This document shows positions 32,983-46,900 of a stretch of DNA of 64,000 bases, one piece after another. Within the stretch, counting starts at the first letter, position 1. Each line of letters starts with the position of its first letter. Origin of the DNA: Balanoglossus misakiensis (Eukaryota > Hemichordata); assembly GCA_040954595.2 (NCBI GenBank), contig CM082576.2, positions 9,982,001 to 10,046,000 of the forward strand, in the 5' to 3' direction. A program made the position numbers and the translations under genes. The notes under the pieces are model-generated. The model saw only the letters and a program-made list of their open reading frames with translations. It had not been told where the DNA came from and searched no databases.

Positions 32983-35900
32983 GTAAGCTAGCTCAATATT
33001 GTCACGTGCAATTGATACAGTCGCAACTTTGTAGACAATAACTGAACTGAAATATGAATTTCAAAATCCTGTAGACGCAGAAGGACTACTAAGTGCTGAA
33101 CTGATAAACAGCAATCACATTTGTGAGAAAACTGTTGGCCATACTTTTCATAAGTCTAGCGCCCTCACAGGCCAATGGGGAAACACCCTTGACGTGATTG
33201 GTCAACTTTTCCCCATTGGCCTCGAGTTGAGTTCAATTTCATGAGGTATTATAGGTATGTTGAGCACCCCAGACAGGCCTGATAGTTGAGTTTAGATGTC
33301 TCTTTCCTTTTCTTCACTGTGAACTTCAGGTGGCATTGACACCTTAAGATGGGAAGACCAACAGAAAATCAAGGATAGAATTGCCGGCGTCGACGCTGGC
33401 GAGAGCAGTAAAGGAGACGTGACTGAAGTCGACTCTGCCATGTTAGAGGAATTTACTTGTGGATATGCCAAATCAAACAGAAGCAAATGCAGAGGATGTG
33501 ATGACAAAATAGCAAAGGTACGATTTCTGTGTAATGTCTTCGTCAGCCCTGTGTCCTTTGAGGAGCTTTATATTTCAAGTCATTTTTCAGACTGATGGAA
33601 ATTTTGGACAAGGTTCACTATAAAAATAAGTTCCACAACTACATATACCTTAGTTGTTCATGTAGAGTTTTTCAAAAATCACTCAAAAAATCCCTGCCTC
33701 TACTAAGTGTACAAGGTGATGTTCTTTTGCATTCAGGATACGGTGCGCATTGCCAGAATTCTGATGGAGACACAGCGGGGGATGACTTTACCCGTTGAGA
33801 AATGGCATCATGTCGAGTGCTTCTGCGCCAAACTGGACGATCTTGGCTGGACCAGTGCCTGTTCGGTGGAAAACGTCCCAGGGTTCAAGACACTCTCGCC
33901 TGAAGATCAGGAAGAGCTGAAGAAAAAGCTGAACAGTGATAAAAAATCAAGGTACATAAAATGATACATAAATATTTTATTATATTTTGTGGAGGAAAAA
34001 GGCTATGTTTCATCCAGTGAAAGCATAATTTTCGAGAATCTTCACTTCAGATAAAATGTAACCATGACAATCTCTTAGATACTTTCTGTTTTATTTGCGG
34101 CAGTAAACGCAAAGGTGAAGAAGCAAGCAACACTGTAGAAGCCAAGAAACCCAGAGTGAAAGTGGACAAGAAAGAAGAAGAAGCTCTGAAGGTGAGGCGT
34201 TGTGTGATCGACGGTTATATCTCAGAGTGCATCTCAAGAGTACATTGTATTGTAAGATGCAGCCAGACCCCTTGACTGTCTGACATGACACTGCTGTATG
34301 AAAGTGGTCGTGTCATGGTATTTGAAGTTGAACAGAGAAGACATAGATCCCTCTTCTCAACATTTGGAAAATATGCAAGATAGAAAGAGACACAGAGTTT
34401 ATCTGTATGTGAAGTTGTTGGTTTTCTTTCAGGCTCAAAGTAAATTTATTTGGGGAATACGAGACCAGCTGTACAGACATGTACCAAACAATACCTTGAA
34501 AGATTTACTGGAAAGCAATGATCAAGCTATTCCGAGTGGGGAGAGCAAGGTAATGTAACTCTATTTTCCCCCCAAGCTTTCAACTGGCTCATTGAGTCCA
34601 GAAATCAAAATCATGAGTGGGGGAAGGGGAGGGTGGTGCAGGCAGAAGATTTGTCAGCATTAATTTTCCAACACCATTGCTTTATCACGTTCAAACTTAT
34701 AACAAGACATGTTATAAGAATTCCCACATCTGTGAATATCAAATGAATATGTATCTAATTAGCATACACACCTGAATAAAAGTGACATCACTGGGGTCAT
34801 CTCTTCAAATGCCTGTTTTGTGTCTCTATTACAGCTGTTAGACCGTGTTGCTGACGGCATGGCCTTTGGTGCACTGTTGCCTTGCCCTGAATGCAAGGAG
34901 GGCCAGTTGGCCGTGGGAGGCTCTGGCTACCACTGTACGGGTAACATCACCAGCTGGACCAAATGCATGTACAACACGAAAGAACCCAAGAAAAAGAAGT
35001 GGGTTGTAGGAGAAGACTTTCATGACATTGATTATCTGTAAGTGCATTGTTTTGCGACAACTATAAAGTGCTGCCGAATTTCATGTACACGTCAGTTGCT
35101 GTTGCTGGTACTGTTTCAGATGACCACTGATGCACATGCAAAATCTTCCATTGTTGGTCTATAGATTATCACCCTTTATACTTACAGAATTACAATGTCT
35201 GTTTTTTTACCCTTGTATGAGAGATTGTGCAGTCTGTCCAAGTCTACAGAACTAATTGTCACGTTGTCACCTTTACTTCACATTTTCACAAAATCTTATC
35301 ACCCCCACACAGGAAGAAATTCAAGTTCAAGGCTTTCAACAAGGGTGTGAGAGTGTTTGAAAACAAACCCGAGATACCGCAAGCAGCAGCCGGGTATGTG
35401 TACAGCCTCTTTTCCATTCACAGAATAATTTTGATGTATTAAAAAGTTTTCGCTGAGCTGAAAGGGAAACTCCAAACAATATAATGGATGTGAGTACAGT
35501 GTATCTTGTCAGACAAGCATCTATGAAGTCAACCGCTCTTGTTTTCCAGAAGCAGTTCAGCAGGCTCAAGTAAGCCACTGCACAACTGTAGAATTGTCAT
35601 CATTGGAAATCTGAGCAAAGAGAAAAAAGACATCACAAAGATTGTGAAGACTCTTGGTGGGGAGGTCGTTGCCAAGGTGACCAAGCAAGTTGCTTGTGTC
35701 ATCAGTACCAAAGGTAGGGGAATACATCTTGTGCATGGATTATGAATGTTAAGTTGCAAACCTGTTTTTAATTACTGATGATTACCACAAGCTATTTCAT
35801 ATCTGGTACACAAGCAAGAGGATGAATGTATTTGTGTATCATTAAAATGAACAACCGCTTTTCATTGTGGTCACAGAGGAGGTTGAAAGCATGAGCAAGA

Positions 35901-37868
35901 AGATTGCAGAGGCCAAGAAGGCCGATGTTCACGTCGTCTCGGAAGATTTCTTGGAGAGCGTCAAGAAGGGAGGGGCTGCTCTCATGATACAGCAACACAG
36001 CATTGCATCATGGGGCGCAGATGTAAGTCTCTTGTTTTCAGTGTGTACAAAAAAATCACATTTTCCCTTGTTGTGGTAGCTGTTCAGTTGTGGTTACTTT
36101 TATAAGGTAGACCCACCTTAATTGTGTAGCAAGGTGTGAGAGGGGGTACAATAGTACCCTTAAAATGTGTTAGTTCTTCAAAAAGGGTGACGATAGTAAG
36201 TGCTGACAGTTACTCCAGAAACACAAAATTGTTAAGCAATCCACCCCAAGTTTATGTATACTACATGCCTTTAGAAATCTGAAAAATATTCAAGAAGCTA
36301 TTTCTTAATAGTTTTTGATATGTATTGGTATACACATCTTCTATTATTCATGTCTTTTGCTTATCTTACAGCCTACACAGAGAATTACAGCTGTTGAGAC
36401 AACAGTTGATGCACCCATGAAGAGTGGAGTCAGCGCCAAAGAAGGTAAGTGTGACAGCGCCACCTATAGTCCAACTTTGCAGGCATTCCTGCCAGAGCTT
36501 ATGCCTGTGTTGTCGATGACATGTGTGCCTGCCCTCGATAGTTGGGCTGGGCATAGTGCAATTATGGCAGTCAGCAGTGACCGGGCGGTGGGGTGGGGTG
36601 GGGGGTGAACTGATGCCTATTTGAAAATATAATATGGTAATGAAATTTTTAGTTGAGGTGTGTGTGCGTCCATCTTCCCGCTATTCAACGTAATACTAAT
36701 AGACTTCCATGGTGATTTTCAGGCACACTATCACACTGGGAGAGAAATATCGCACCATGGCGATGGCATTCGTTTGCCATTCCTGTGCCGTGACTGTGAA
36801 TAAAAAGCATCTCCCAACATTATGTTGCCTTTCTTAAGGCTGTGTAGCTTTCAAGGTCACAATACACGGTCAGATACGGGGCAAACATTTCAAACACACA
36901 CGTTGGCAGTCTTGCATCAAAGGACACGTCTAGGCAGTATGTGTTACTGACCAGTGGCGTGCGCTTAGTAACATTGCCACAGATCAACTCCAAGTCCTTG
37001 GATAACTGGGCACAACTGTAGTAATGTGTGTCACAGACAGATACGGGACGGACAAATAAATGTTTGCACCAACCTCAAGCACAAAATTTCCAATGGCTGA
37101 TCTTGGCAGTAGTAATGTATATGAATTTTCCTGTTTTGGTCTGGACTTTACTTGTAGAAAAAATGTACACCAAGAGTGTACCTGACAAGCTGAAAATGAT
37201 GGTGAAGGGCGGGGCTGCAGTGGATCCCGACTCAGGTAGGTGCAGCTTTCTCGTTTCCGTTATTTGACAGATTTCTTGAAATCCTTGTGTTGTCATGACA
37301 ATGCAAGACGTGGATATCTTGTGGATAAGTGTATCACTTTATTGGGGGAGACTCACTGGAGTTGAGCTTACCACCAAGCAAACTCTGCTTGATTATTTCA
37401 GATCCGAATGAAGCTTTGTTAATTAACTTTATTAGTCTGCTTTATATGTATGAAAACACACATTATCTGTAGAGATGAAGTGTACTGCAATAAATTTTTG
37501 ACAACTGTGAACACTGTTATTTGTATCCCTAGTGTGCGATCTCACTGAAAACATTTTGACTTTTGATATCACCCTGGGAAGCGAATTGTATTTCAAATGA
37601 ATAGAGCCAGGATATTAACTGTTTCCTGTTTTGTAAGAGGATTACAATGTTGGAGGAAAGACCGACTGTTGATGAAATATGTTCGAAGACTGGGACAGAA
37701 ATGAACTAATGTTCTCAGATTTGGGCCTGTTGGTAGTTTAGAAATGGATTGGTGTAGGACACGACTTGTGTGTTTGTTTTTCTGTTCCTTATAATATATA
37801 GAGTACATGGCCTAGAAATTCTGTTATTGAAATGGAAAAATGGACTTGCAAAGTGTGCGAGTGGCGAG

Positions 37869-37903
<35 letters not shown>

Positions 37904-40900
37904 AAGAGAGGGTGAGCAGAACTAGAATGGGGCTATATGTACGTATATGTGTTTTTGATGGTCTTTGTGCCAGCACTGATCAATGCCCTTTGAAAGCTTC
38001 TTGAAAAGTGCGCATGGTTTTCAAAAGGTATTTTGTCATACTGAAGTCCAAAAGATGTACTTATTCCCGCTATTCAATTCACGTTGTAGTCTGAGGGTGT
38101 ATTTTACAGAATTGAATCAGTGCAGCTCTACAGTCCTAGAATTAAGACCTCTCTCTATATAAAGGCACCACTAACCAATACGTAACTATCAATAGGTAAC
38201 TGAGGAGGCTGAGTGTAGTTACCCTCCAGTTGTGCACAATGAATCACGAGTGAATTGATGTGTATGCCTCCGCAGTGTGCCCTGCGTCTCAAAAGTGGGA
38301 TTCATCGTTTTTGGGGGAAGAAAAGATGATTACCCGCTCGAGACAGCCTGGTTGCCATGGAAACAAGAATGTGCGCATCAATTTGTTTGTTCCATTGACT
38401 CTTGCGGCGCCTGTTGAGCTGTGTGATCATTTATTTCCACGAAAGACTGTGAATTATGTCCTCGAACGAGAAAACAATGGGAGAGCTGCTTTGCTTGCGG
38501 CTCCCCCCGTGTGCATCATAATTGTTCCGTGCGTGAAGCCCAAGTCTCCTGCAGGTGGTGGGGACTGCGCGAGTGTTTACTCAATTTAGAAAAAAATCAG
38601 AGCCCCGAAAACCCTTCATTGTCGAACCAGAGAGGTTCGTTCAGATTGTGTCTGAGAGTTGCCCTGGAGTTAGTGCAAACATCTGGTGTGCATACAATCT
38701 CAGCTCTTCTGATAGTAGTAGTTCTCCTACTGAATGATGTATTTTTTACACATTCACCCACTTCACTTTGGGAGACCAGCTCACCATTACAACAACTTGC
38801 TGAATACATATATTAATAATTATAATACATGTAGTAGTTCGTAGAATGAGAGTTAGTAGAAACATCCGGCGTAAATACAATCCCTGCTCTTGGCTGCCAA
38901 ATAGTTGTGTTGTGGGTGACTGCAGATGAAACTGACGTGTACTCTGTAAATCTCATAAAAATATTTTTACATGCTTGCAGAATATATGGTCATTGATTAT
39001 TTGATATGTGTCATTTTTTGCATAATTAACATTCTCATCTTGATGTGTCAGGTCTCTGTTAAAACCATATCCGGTTAAATTTAAACTAATTGCTAAGTGG
39101 CATGTACATATAGCATCATCACAGTCTACTTTTGCCCATACGCAGCCAACTTTAATTAGATTGCAACATCAGATGCGGCCTCAGTGGGGATGCAGTCAAC
39201 GTGTATAATTGCTGTCATATTTTTCTTCCCCGTTAAGAGTAGAGGCGTCAAATTTGAACTCTTTGGACACATTAGCCTTTCCAGGAAAAAAGGACCCGTG
39301 ATCAAATGTAACAGACATCGTGCATTTACAGAATCGCGCGTACTCCTCTCAAAGCTACTTTGTAAGCTCAGATTCAAATCCCCAGAGACGATCCATACCG
39401 CCGTGAATTAAACGTACAAACATCGTTCTCAACTTAGCCATTAGCAAGTGTATTCATCTGTCGCAGAATAAAATGGGTGGAATTGCAGAAGTGATTACAA
39501 ATGGAGTACAGGTGACTGCAGATGAAACTGACGTGTACACTGTAAATCTCATACAAATATTTTTACATGCTTGCAGAATATATGGTGTTTGGGTATGAGT
39601 ATTGACATATTTCTTTATTAAAATTGTCGTGCCCCTCACACTTCTAATAAATATATGTAAGCTGAATGTATTTGTTGCATTCATTAAATGTTTATGTGGA
39701 TATTATTCCCTTGCAGGCCCAGCTCTTGCTTGCTTTGAGTTTTTCACCTATTTTTAGGTTCAGTAATATCAGGCCAGGGGGTTGGGGGTTGGCTGAAGAT
39801 GAAGTTAAATATTTCAAAGGATTGTACTGCATACAAAATCATAACTTCGTGGCACTGTCTGCATTTGTTTCTTCGCTTCAATGATGGATGTCATTCTGTG
39901 GACTGACTTTAGAATACATGTACCTGTATTCATGTTGCCCGTGTTTATATACCCTGGTTTCAACAATAATTGTTATCTATTCTGACAGATGATGCAGGTG
40001 CAACCATGCTTTTGCCCCAAGGTCATCGTGCAATCAAATGTCACGACAATTTTGTGTGATTACTGCCTCCCAGAAATAACAACTATTTTGTAAATTGAAA
40101 TGTGGGTAATGAGAAACGATGATTCCTTTGTGAAGTAGAATGGCACATTGAGAGGGGGTGTACTTGGGTGATGTGGAATCATTATTGGGATTTGAAATCA
40201 CTACATCATTTCTGTATGTGAAATACTGCCATTCCAGTCCAATTGCCTTTACTAGGTCAAAGGTAAAGGACACACTGTTCACATACAAATTCAAGCATGC
40301 ACAAAATCAAATCACATCTTGTTTGGCATGAACTGGAGGTGCTTTAATAACCAGTAACAACAAGAAAAACTGAACAATACTGATTTAACAAAGCACCCCA
40401 CCTTTCTGTAGAAACAGGCAAGACAGAAAGGCAAAGTACAAAATACCATGATGAGGAAAATCATCAAATGGCAAAGTCTGAAACTGAACAGTATAAAAGT
40501 CAGCTAATAGGAGGGGAAACGACGTCAGGGTGGGAGAAAATGTGACTGGTAACAAAATGGCGTTCTGCAAGGCATCATGGGAGATAAAGTCAAACCGCGG
40601 GCGCTGCCACTAGAGGGCTCTCCCTATCATAACAGCAATTAACCAAATTTTCAGCAAGAGACTTGCTATCAAATTTTACACAATTGCCTTTACTAGGTCA
40701 AAGGTAAAGGACACACTGTTCACATACAAATTCAAGCATGCACAAAATCAAATCACATCTTGTTTGGCATGAACTGGAGGTGCTTTAATAACCAGTAACA
40801 ACAAGAAAAACTGAACAATACTGATTTAACAAAGCACCCCACCAAAGCAGAGCTACCCAAACAAGATGTGAGAAAGGAGAAAAAGAAAGAAAACTCAACT

Positions 40901-43900
40901 ACTCTAAACTATTACAAAAAAACCACCACTGCCTCCACCCTTTTTAGACAAAGGAAAGGAATGGAGGAGAAACTGGCTAGGGCTACTGGGAGAGAGCCCA
41001 TGATTGTAGTAATGTAGAAGCGCTCAGTGGCAGGAATGGCAAGAAAGTCTTTGTATACTATAGAGCGCCAGTCCCCTTGCAAACGAATCAACGAGTCTGA
41101 TACTCCTGCCAGGGAAGCTGTGGTGGCCCCCCTTCACTTGAGGCTGTGAAAACTGAAGCCTAGAGGGTCAAGGCCAATGGCGGTGACTAGCGAACGAAAA
41201 CGCTAGGTTAAAACAGGCTGAGTGAGTGGTTTAAATGTGCTACGGTGGTAAATTACACATGCTGGGGAGGAGGGTGAGGCTGGAAGCAACTCAATCATAT
41301 TGCATTATGCAATACGCGAGAACTGGGCAAACAGCACTGTTTGGCAGCAAAGCCAGAGGGTTGATGTATCTGTGTCCATTGGCAGCGAGTGTGATCCTGT
41401 CAATAACACTAGTGTCATCAGTGTCTGATAAAAGGGTGCATGCGGAAGCAACAGTGTCCAAAGTGTCCATGTCCTGTACAGCTGCAACTGAGGCTGAATT
41501 AGAAAACAAGTGTGAACTGAGTCGCTGCAATGGAGGCGGATTTGTCTGTGACATTGCGAATTCCATCTGTGGGAGAAGTGACGTACGATTCGATTGCTGC
41601 AAGTGTGGCGGAATAGTGTGTACCTGTACTAACATAGGTAGGCTCACCCACTGTGGGTTGTGAAGACTGTGTAATGGTGTCTGTTGTGCTGACAATCAAG
41701 GATTGGTAACCATGGCTGAGGTAGTGTAGATTGCGCGTCCAGTGGATCCATCTGTGTGAAATCTAGCTGAATGCAGAGACGATGGTTTGGTAGGGGTCTC
41801 AACTGTGGAGCTCGCAATAGAGCGATCTGCAACTGCGGCGGAAAAGTCAGTTGGGATGTAGGTGTCGGTGAGTCAGCCTGTGGGTTGCTTTTTTGGTTTG
41901 TATGGACATTCACTTGGTGGGTGTGACAGTTGAAGGTCGCGGATACGCAAACAGAAACGACAGATGTGATGTTCCATTATCCCTTCCTGGTTGTTGTGGT
42001 CATTGTTGAACTTACATTTTCCCAGCTGGTAGTCTGCACAGTATCTGGGGTTTGTCTTGTATTTGTAGCTGGTGTTGGCTCTCATAGGGGCTTTGGTCAA
42101 CTTGATATGTAAACATCTGGCTTTCTCCTTGGTGAAATCATATTGCCATGTGTTTTCCCCAGTCTCGATACAACGCAGGACTGCACAATGGAGCTCCCTG
42201 ACATCGGCCCATTGGTAAATTTCTGCTAGGTGTAATAGTTCTATAAGGTGATCAGTTCTGGCAAGTCTGGTGGCAAGTGGCTCTACATGGTGGATGATGT
42301 ATAGTTCTCCACGTACTAGTGCTGGCATTGACAATGTGGCATATGATTGGTCATCAATGCTGCTGTCGGACTTGTGGGCATATTCGTGTGGCCATGGAAC
42401 TTGGTAACGCACTTGCTCGCTGGATCTGCGAGCCACACCAGACTTGGGCTTTTTGCGATTGTGGCGTTTACGGAAGGTTTTGTAGTGCTGCTTACCTCCC
42501 TGCTTGAGCTGCGTGGCAGAGTCTGAGTCTGTACAGGATGACGAAGATGCTGTGGAATCTGTGTCAAACATCTTGGTATGGTGCTTGAATTTATTAACTT
42601 TGCGACCGAGAGCAGCATCATGGCGAAGAGATGTAATGGTGGGCTTGTCCTGAGAATCCTCCATACCTGTAGGCGGTTTTGCCTTCAACTTTTTATTTCT
42701 CGCTAGTTCTCTCTTTAATTCTATTTCAATCTCCAGCTCTTCATTTTCCTTCTTAATCGCCTCAAGCATTTGCTTTTTAGGGCTGATAATGTCTCGATTA
42801 CCTTCGCTGGTGTCCGGCTTAGACCATTCTGTCTTGATTGTGTCCTTTGTATTTTTCAAGTGGTCAGATGGTGTCACACTTGAAGTGCTGGCGTGGGTTT
42901 GAGGCGACGATTTGTGGTCCATCTCGAAGGAGTTGTCCTTGTTTTCTCTACAGAGGTGACCGGAAGGTCCTTTGTGGTGTTTCAAGTCGATAAGACAGGT
43001 TCTGCAAAGTCTTTGCGGCCTAGATGACATCGGATTGCAAATTGAGATTGCTCAGAAAATGTGACTGGTAACAAAATGGCGTTCTGCAAGGCATCATGGG
43101 AGATAAAGTCAAACCGCGGGCGCTGCCACTAGAGGGCTCTCCCTATCATAACAGCAATTAACCAAATTTTCAGCAAGAGACTTGCTATCAAATTTTACAC
43201 CATTCCACCGTGAATCTCATCTATGTTACTGGGCAGGGCAGACCTTGGCAGATTGCACAAACTGCAATCCTGGAGACTAGGTGAAATAATGGCAATGAAA
43301 ATTGAAAGCTCAAGTCCTTGATGATGTAAGGCTGATTGAATTGTAGAATGCATCTTCTCATCCAGGACAAAGTACATAAAAAACACATATTCAGAAACCT
43401 GTATTTTTGCAAGCAAGCCTTCAATCACCCACAAGCTTTATTTTGCACTGCAGAAGTAATCTACTTGGAGAAGGATTGTCTAGTTGGATTGCACATTTTA
43501 TGTTAAGACTTGCTGTCTGCATGTTGTTAGGTGTGTGAAGTCTCTCTGTGTCCCATTACCCAGCATTCTGTGCTGCTCTCGCATAGAGGGACACACAGAC
43601 ATGCTGGCAATGTCGCAGTGTTTTGTTTCTGGTTATTAAATTGAATACAGGGGACCAAACTAAGATCAGCCATCGTCGTAGGGTCAACTACAAAGTGGTA
43701 ATTTTTTACCACAGTGTGTCACCTTTTAATAGTCACTGATCTGTCAGAACGACCATAAATTTCACCATAATTGGAAGTCGGACAAGTATACCCATTACTG
43801 ACGGCCAAACTTGCACAAAAGGGGGGATGGTTTGTACTTTAATGAGGCAGTTAATGCCGGACTGAAAGTGTCGGTATCAATTTATACATAGCTGCATGTC

Positions 43901-46900
43901 CATGAAAAATTACAGTGATATCTTGAAGCATGGAGTACATGTATATATGCTGTACTCCCTCCTCCTAGTATGTGATATGTTGCACTATAGTCTATCTACA
44001 ATGATTACAAATGAGAACTTGTGTTTTATTGACTTCTGTCTGGCATTGGCCATGAAATTGCATTCTTGTCTTATGTCTGCTTTTATTTTAAAACTTATAT
44101 GCACTCCTGATGAAAGTTGGATTCCCCCATGAGTATATAGATTTAATTTTTTTTTTCGAAGTGTAAAAGAGTGATACACAGATTTGCCAGAGAGATCCAT
44201 GTGCATCAAGAAGTACACTGTAGTCATGGTAATACCAAGATTTTTTCCTTCATTCAACGCTCACAGATGACATGCATGAAAGCCACGTGATGCTCGTAAC
44301 TTTTAGTGGAAGAAATAATGATAGCCACTTGAAATCTGTCTGCTTTGCTAATAGCACTGGATTGAATGCAGGCAGGCCACTGATATCATGCAGGCACTGT
44401 GTGTCCAAACTACAGTTGAAGCATGACATGTAGACTGAGAAGTTCCCACAATTCCCTCTGAGTGTAAGATGTTCTGTCCTAGAACTTAATTTTTTCGAGC
44501 TTTTATTCAGTGGCTGCAGTTCGAGAACCAGGTTGAAATAAACAGACAGCAATTGCGGGCAATACACTCGTGTTTGCTTGTGTAATTGAATCTATTTTGG
44601 TAGACAGCATGGCTCCTGAAACCAGTTCTTGGAAAATTCCCATGTGTGATGAGAATTCACCGTACAGTGCTGTTACATGTATATGTTGTTCACTATTTCA
44701 TACCGACTGACAGCTCAAGGCTGTTTTGTAAGTCAGCGTGCAAAACTTGTCTCTGCATCATGTGTTAAAAGATGACAACAATGCAGTGCTCACACCGTTG
44801 TGAGCACTGCATTGTTGTCATCTTGTGCAGATGTGCTCCACTTGGAATTAATTTCTCAGATGTTTTCCAAGGTGTATTGAACGTGGGCGAGCTTCCTGTA
44901 CCCATACATCTCAGGAAATCCAAATCCTCAAGACTTCATGGCAAATGGGCAAATACAATCAGCAGAGTATCACCATTTGTTCACTGTACATTTTGGAAAT
45001 TGCTGTTTTTGAGAGGTCAGTAGGTGCCTGTTGGTAGTTGTCGTTCAGACCCTGAAGACAGATAATCAACGATAAAGATTTATGTATTTTAATTTTTCTT
45101 TTGCTGCTGACATTTTATTCATACTACCTGAATGGGCCATTGAAGTGTTGAATAGAAAATGTAAAGAAAGATCGTGTGCCGCTGTGAATACTGAAAAAAT
45201 ATATTAATCTGTCAAGTTGCCGTGGCAACAAAGGAGATGATCTGTCAAGTCAAAGCTGTTTTCATCCTCTGTAATGCTGCATCGGTCAGATATGTTTTAA
45301 TAGTCAGGACAACCTTCTTTACTTTGCAGCGGTCCATCAGGTATAACTTGTTAATGGTTTCTGTTTCCAGTATCAGACAGCAGTGCCGTGTTTGTTGTGA
45401 GCATCTGACTTGTTTGATTCCCTGAAATGTTCAGTATTTGGCTTAGCATTAACACCCCCCCCCCCCCAAATGGTACATGTAGTCTTACTCCGAGGCTAAA
45501 TACCATTTTTTTTTATTTCCCCCAAACAAACATTGCCTAGTAGTTTGAATCCTTCAGTATTCTCACACACCTGGAAATTAAAGTTCGTACAAATTATGAC
45601 TAGACTATAGATAGAGTTTAACATGCATTCCATGATGCGCAAAGCAATTCTTGTGTAGTGTTTTATAGACATAGAATCATAAAATAAAAGTGTATGTACA
45701 TTGTACATATATCTGTAAAAGAACAAATTTATACGGGGTGACTTTTGTTCAGGTGATCATTTTAGACCATTGATTATAGAAAATCTTTGTTTAGACCTCT
45801 AGAACAGGTCTGAATTGAACCTTGAATTCTCAAGTATTGTTTGGCAATGCTTGGACGCTGTGTCCCTGAGTCGAAAAAATGTGACAAGGAATTTTTTTAC
45901 TATGATTTCCTGAAAGTTTGTATTGATTGAGGTACGTGTATATCTGCCACACCTTTCTGTCTTCAAACCCAGAACTGTCCAAACTTAGCTTTCTACTATG
46001 TTCTATTTTCTTCATGAAACTCTCAATTTCATTCCATTAGTGAACTCATTCAGGTTCTGATTTTGGCGAAAAGAAGATATTTGTGGTCATCCTGTATGTC
46101 AGAACCGTGTCTCGAAATTGTCGTGCGCAGAACAGGACTGGTGGGATTTCTGCAACACCTGGGACTGGTAGACGCCGTCCAGGGCCTGCAGGTAGTGCAA
46201 GGATCGGATCCTCTGGCAGCAGACGACCCGACGGCAGTCCTTGCGGAAGGCCCGGTTGATCAGCGCGTAAATGATGGGGTTGAGGATGGAGTTGAAGTAG
46301 GGCATGAAGTACTCCAGCATGTAGACGAGGAAGGCCAGCATGGAGGTGGCGTGCACGTCCAGCCGGTAGAAGCTGAAGTAGATCTTCATGATCAGCCCCG
46401 GCGTCCAGCACACGGCGAAGACGATGATGACCAGCAAGAGGCGCTTGGCCACCGTGTAGTGGGTGGAGTGCAGCGGCGTGCCCGCGTACTGGTTCTGCGC
46501 CCGGTTCTGTTTCCTCAGGGAGCAGAATATGGCCGTGTACGCGGTGGTGATGACGGTGAAGGGGATGAGGAACACCAGCGTCCCCTGGATGAGGGCGATC
46601 AGGAGCTCCAGGTTCAGGTAGTGGCTGCTCAGGGGTTGGCAGTGCGGCCCCGTGTACAGGAACGCGGACGGAAAGGCGAAGACCAGCGAGAGGACCAGCG
46701 TGGCCGATATCAGGCACCTGGCTTTCCGCTTGGTGAATTTGGGATGCAAGGGGTAGCCGATGGCGTAGTACCTGTCGATGGAGATGCCCATGAGGAGCCA
46801 GGAGGTGCAGTACATGGACTGGTTCCACAAGTAGACGGACAGCTTGCACTCCAAGTCCGTCACTCGGCGGTACAGGTGCGCGGCCTCCAGGTGGATGTGC

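Larger units (their letters stand above)
40240..43200 (-). mobile_element. Ngaro/PAT-like tyrosine-recombinase retrotransposon, internally deleted
   Basis: 2,961-bp element read on the minus strand: A1 (43200-43054), ORF1 (43030-41873), a degraded recombinase C-terminus (about 41290-40912), B1 (40843-40681), A2 (40681-40535), a 132-bp spacer, and B2 (40402-40240). A1 and A2 (147 bp) look identical, as do B1 and B2 (163 bp). The order A1-coding-B1-A2-B2 is the split-direct-repeat layout of Ngaro/PAT elements (DIRS order), which replicate through a circle joined at B1-A2. No reverse transcriptase or RNase H remains. It is therefore non-autonomous, although the perfect repeats argue for recent insertion. 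It lies antisense to PARP1. Confidence 0.85.

Noticed and set aside
41235-41663. 142-codon Cys-rich plus-strand ORF
   Set aside because: Antisense to the retroelement's internal region, and the cysteines arise from reading Thr/Gln-rich minus-strand sequence backwards.
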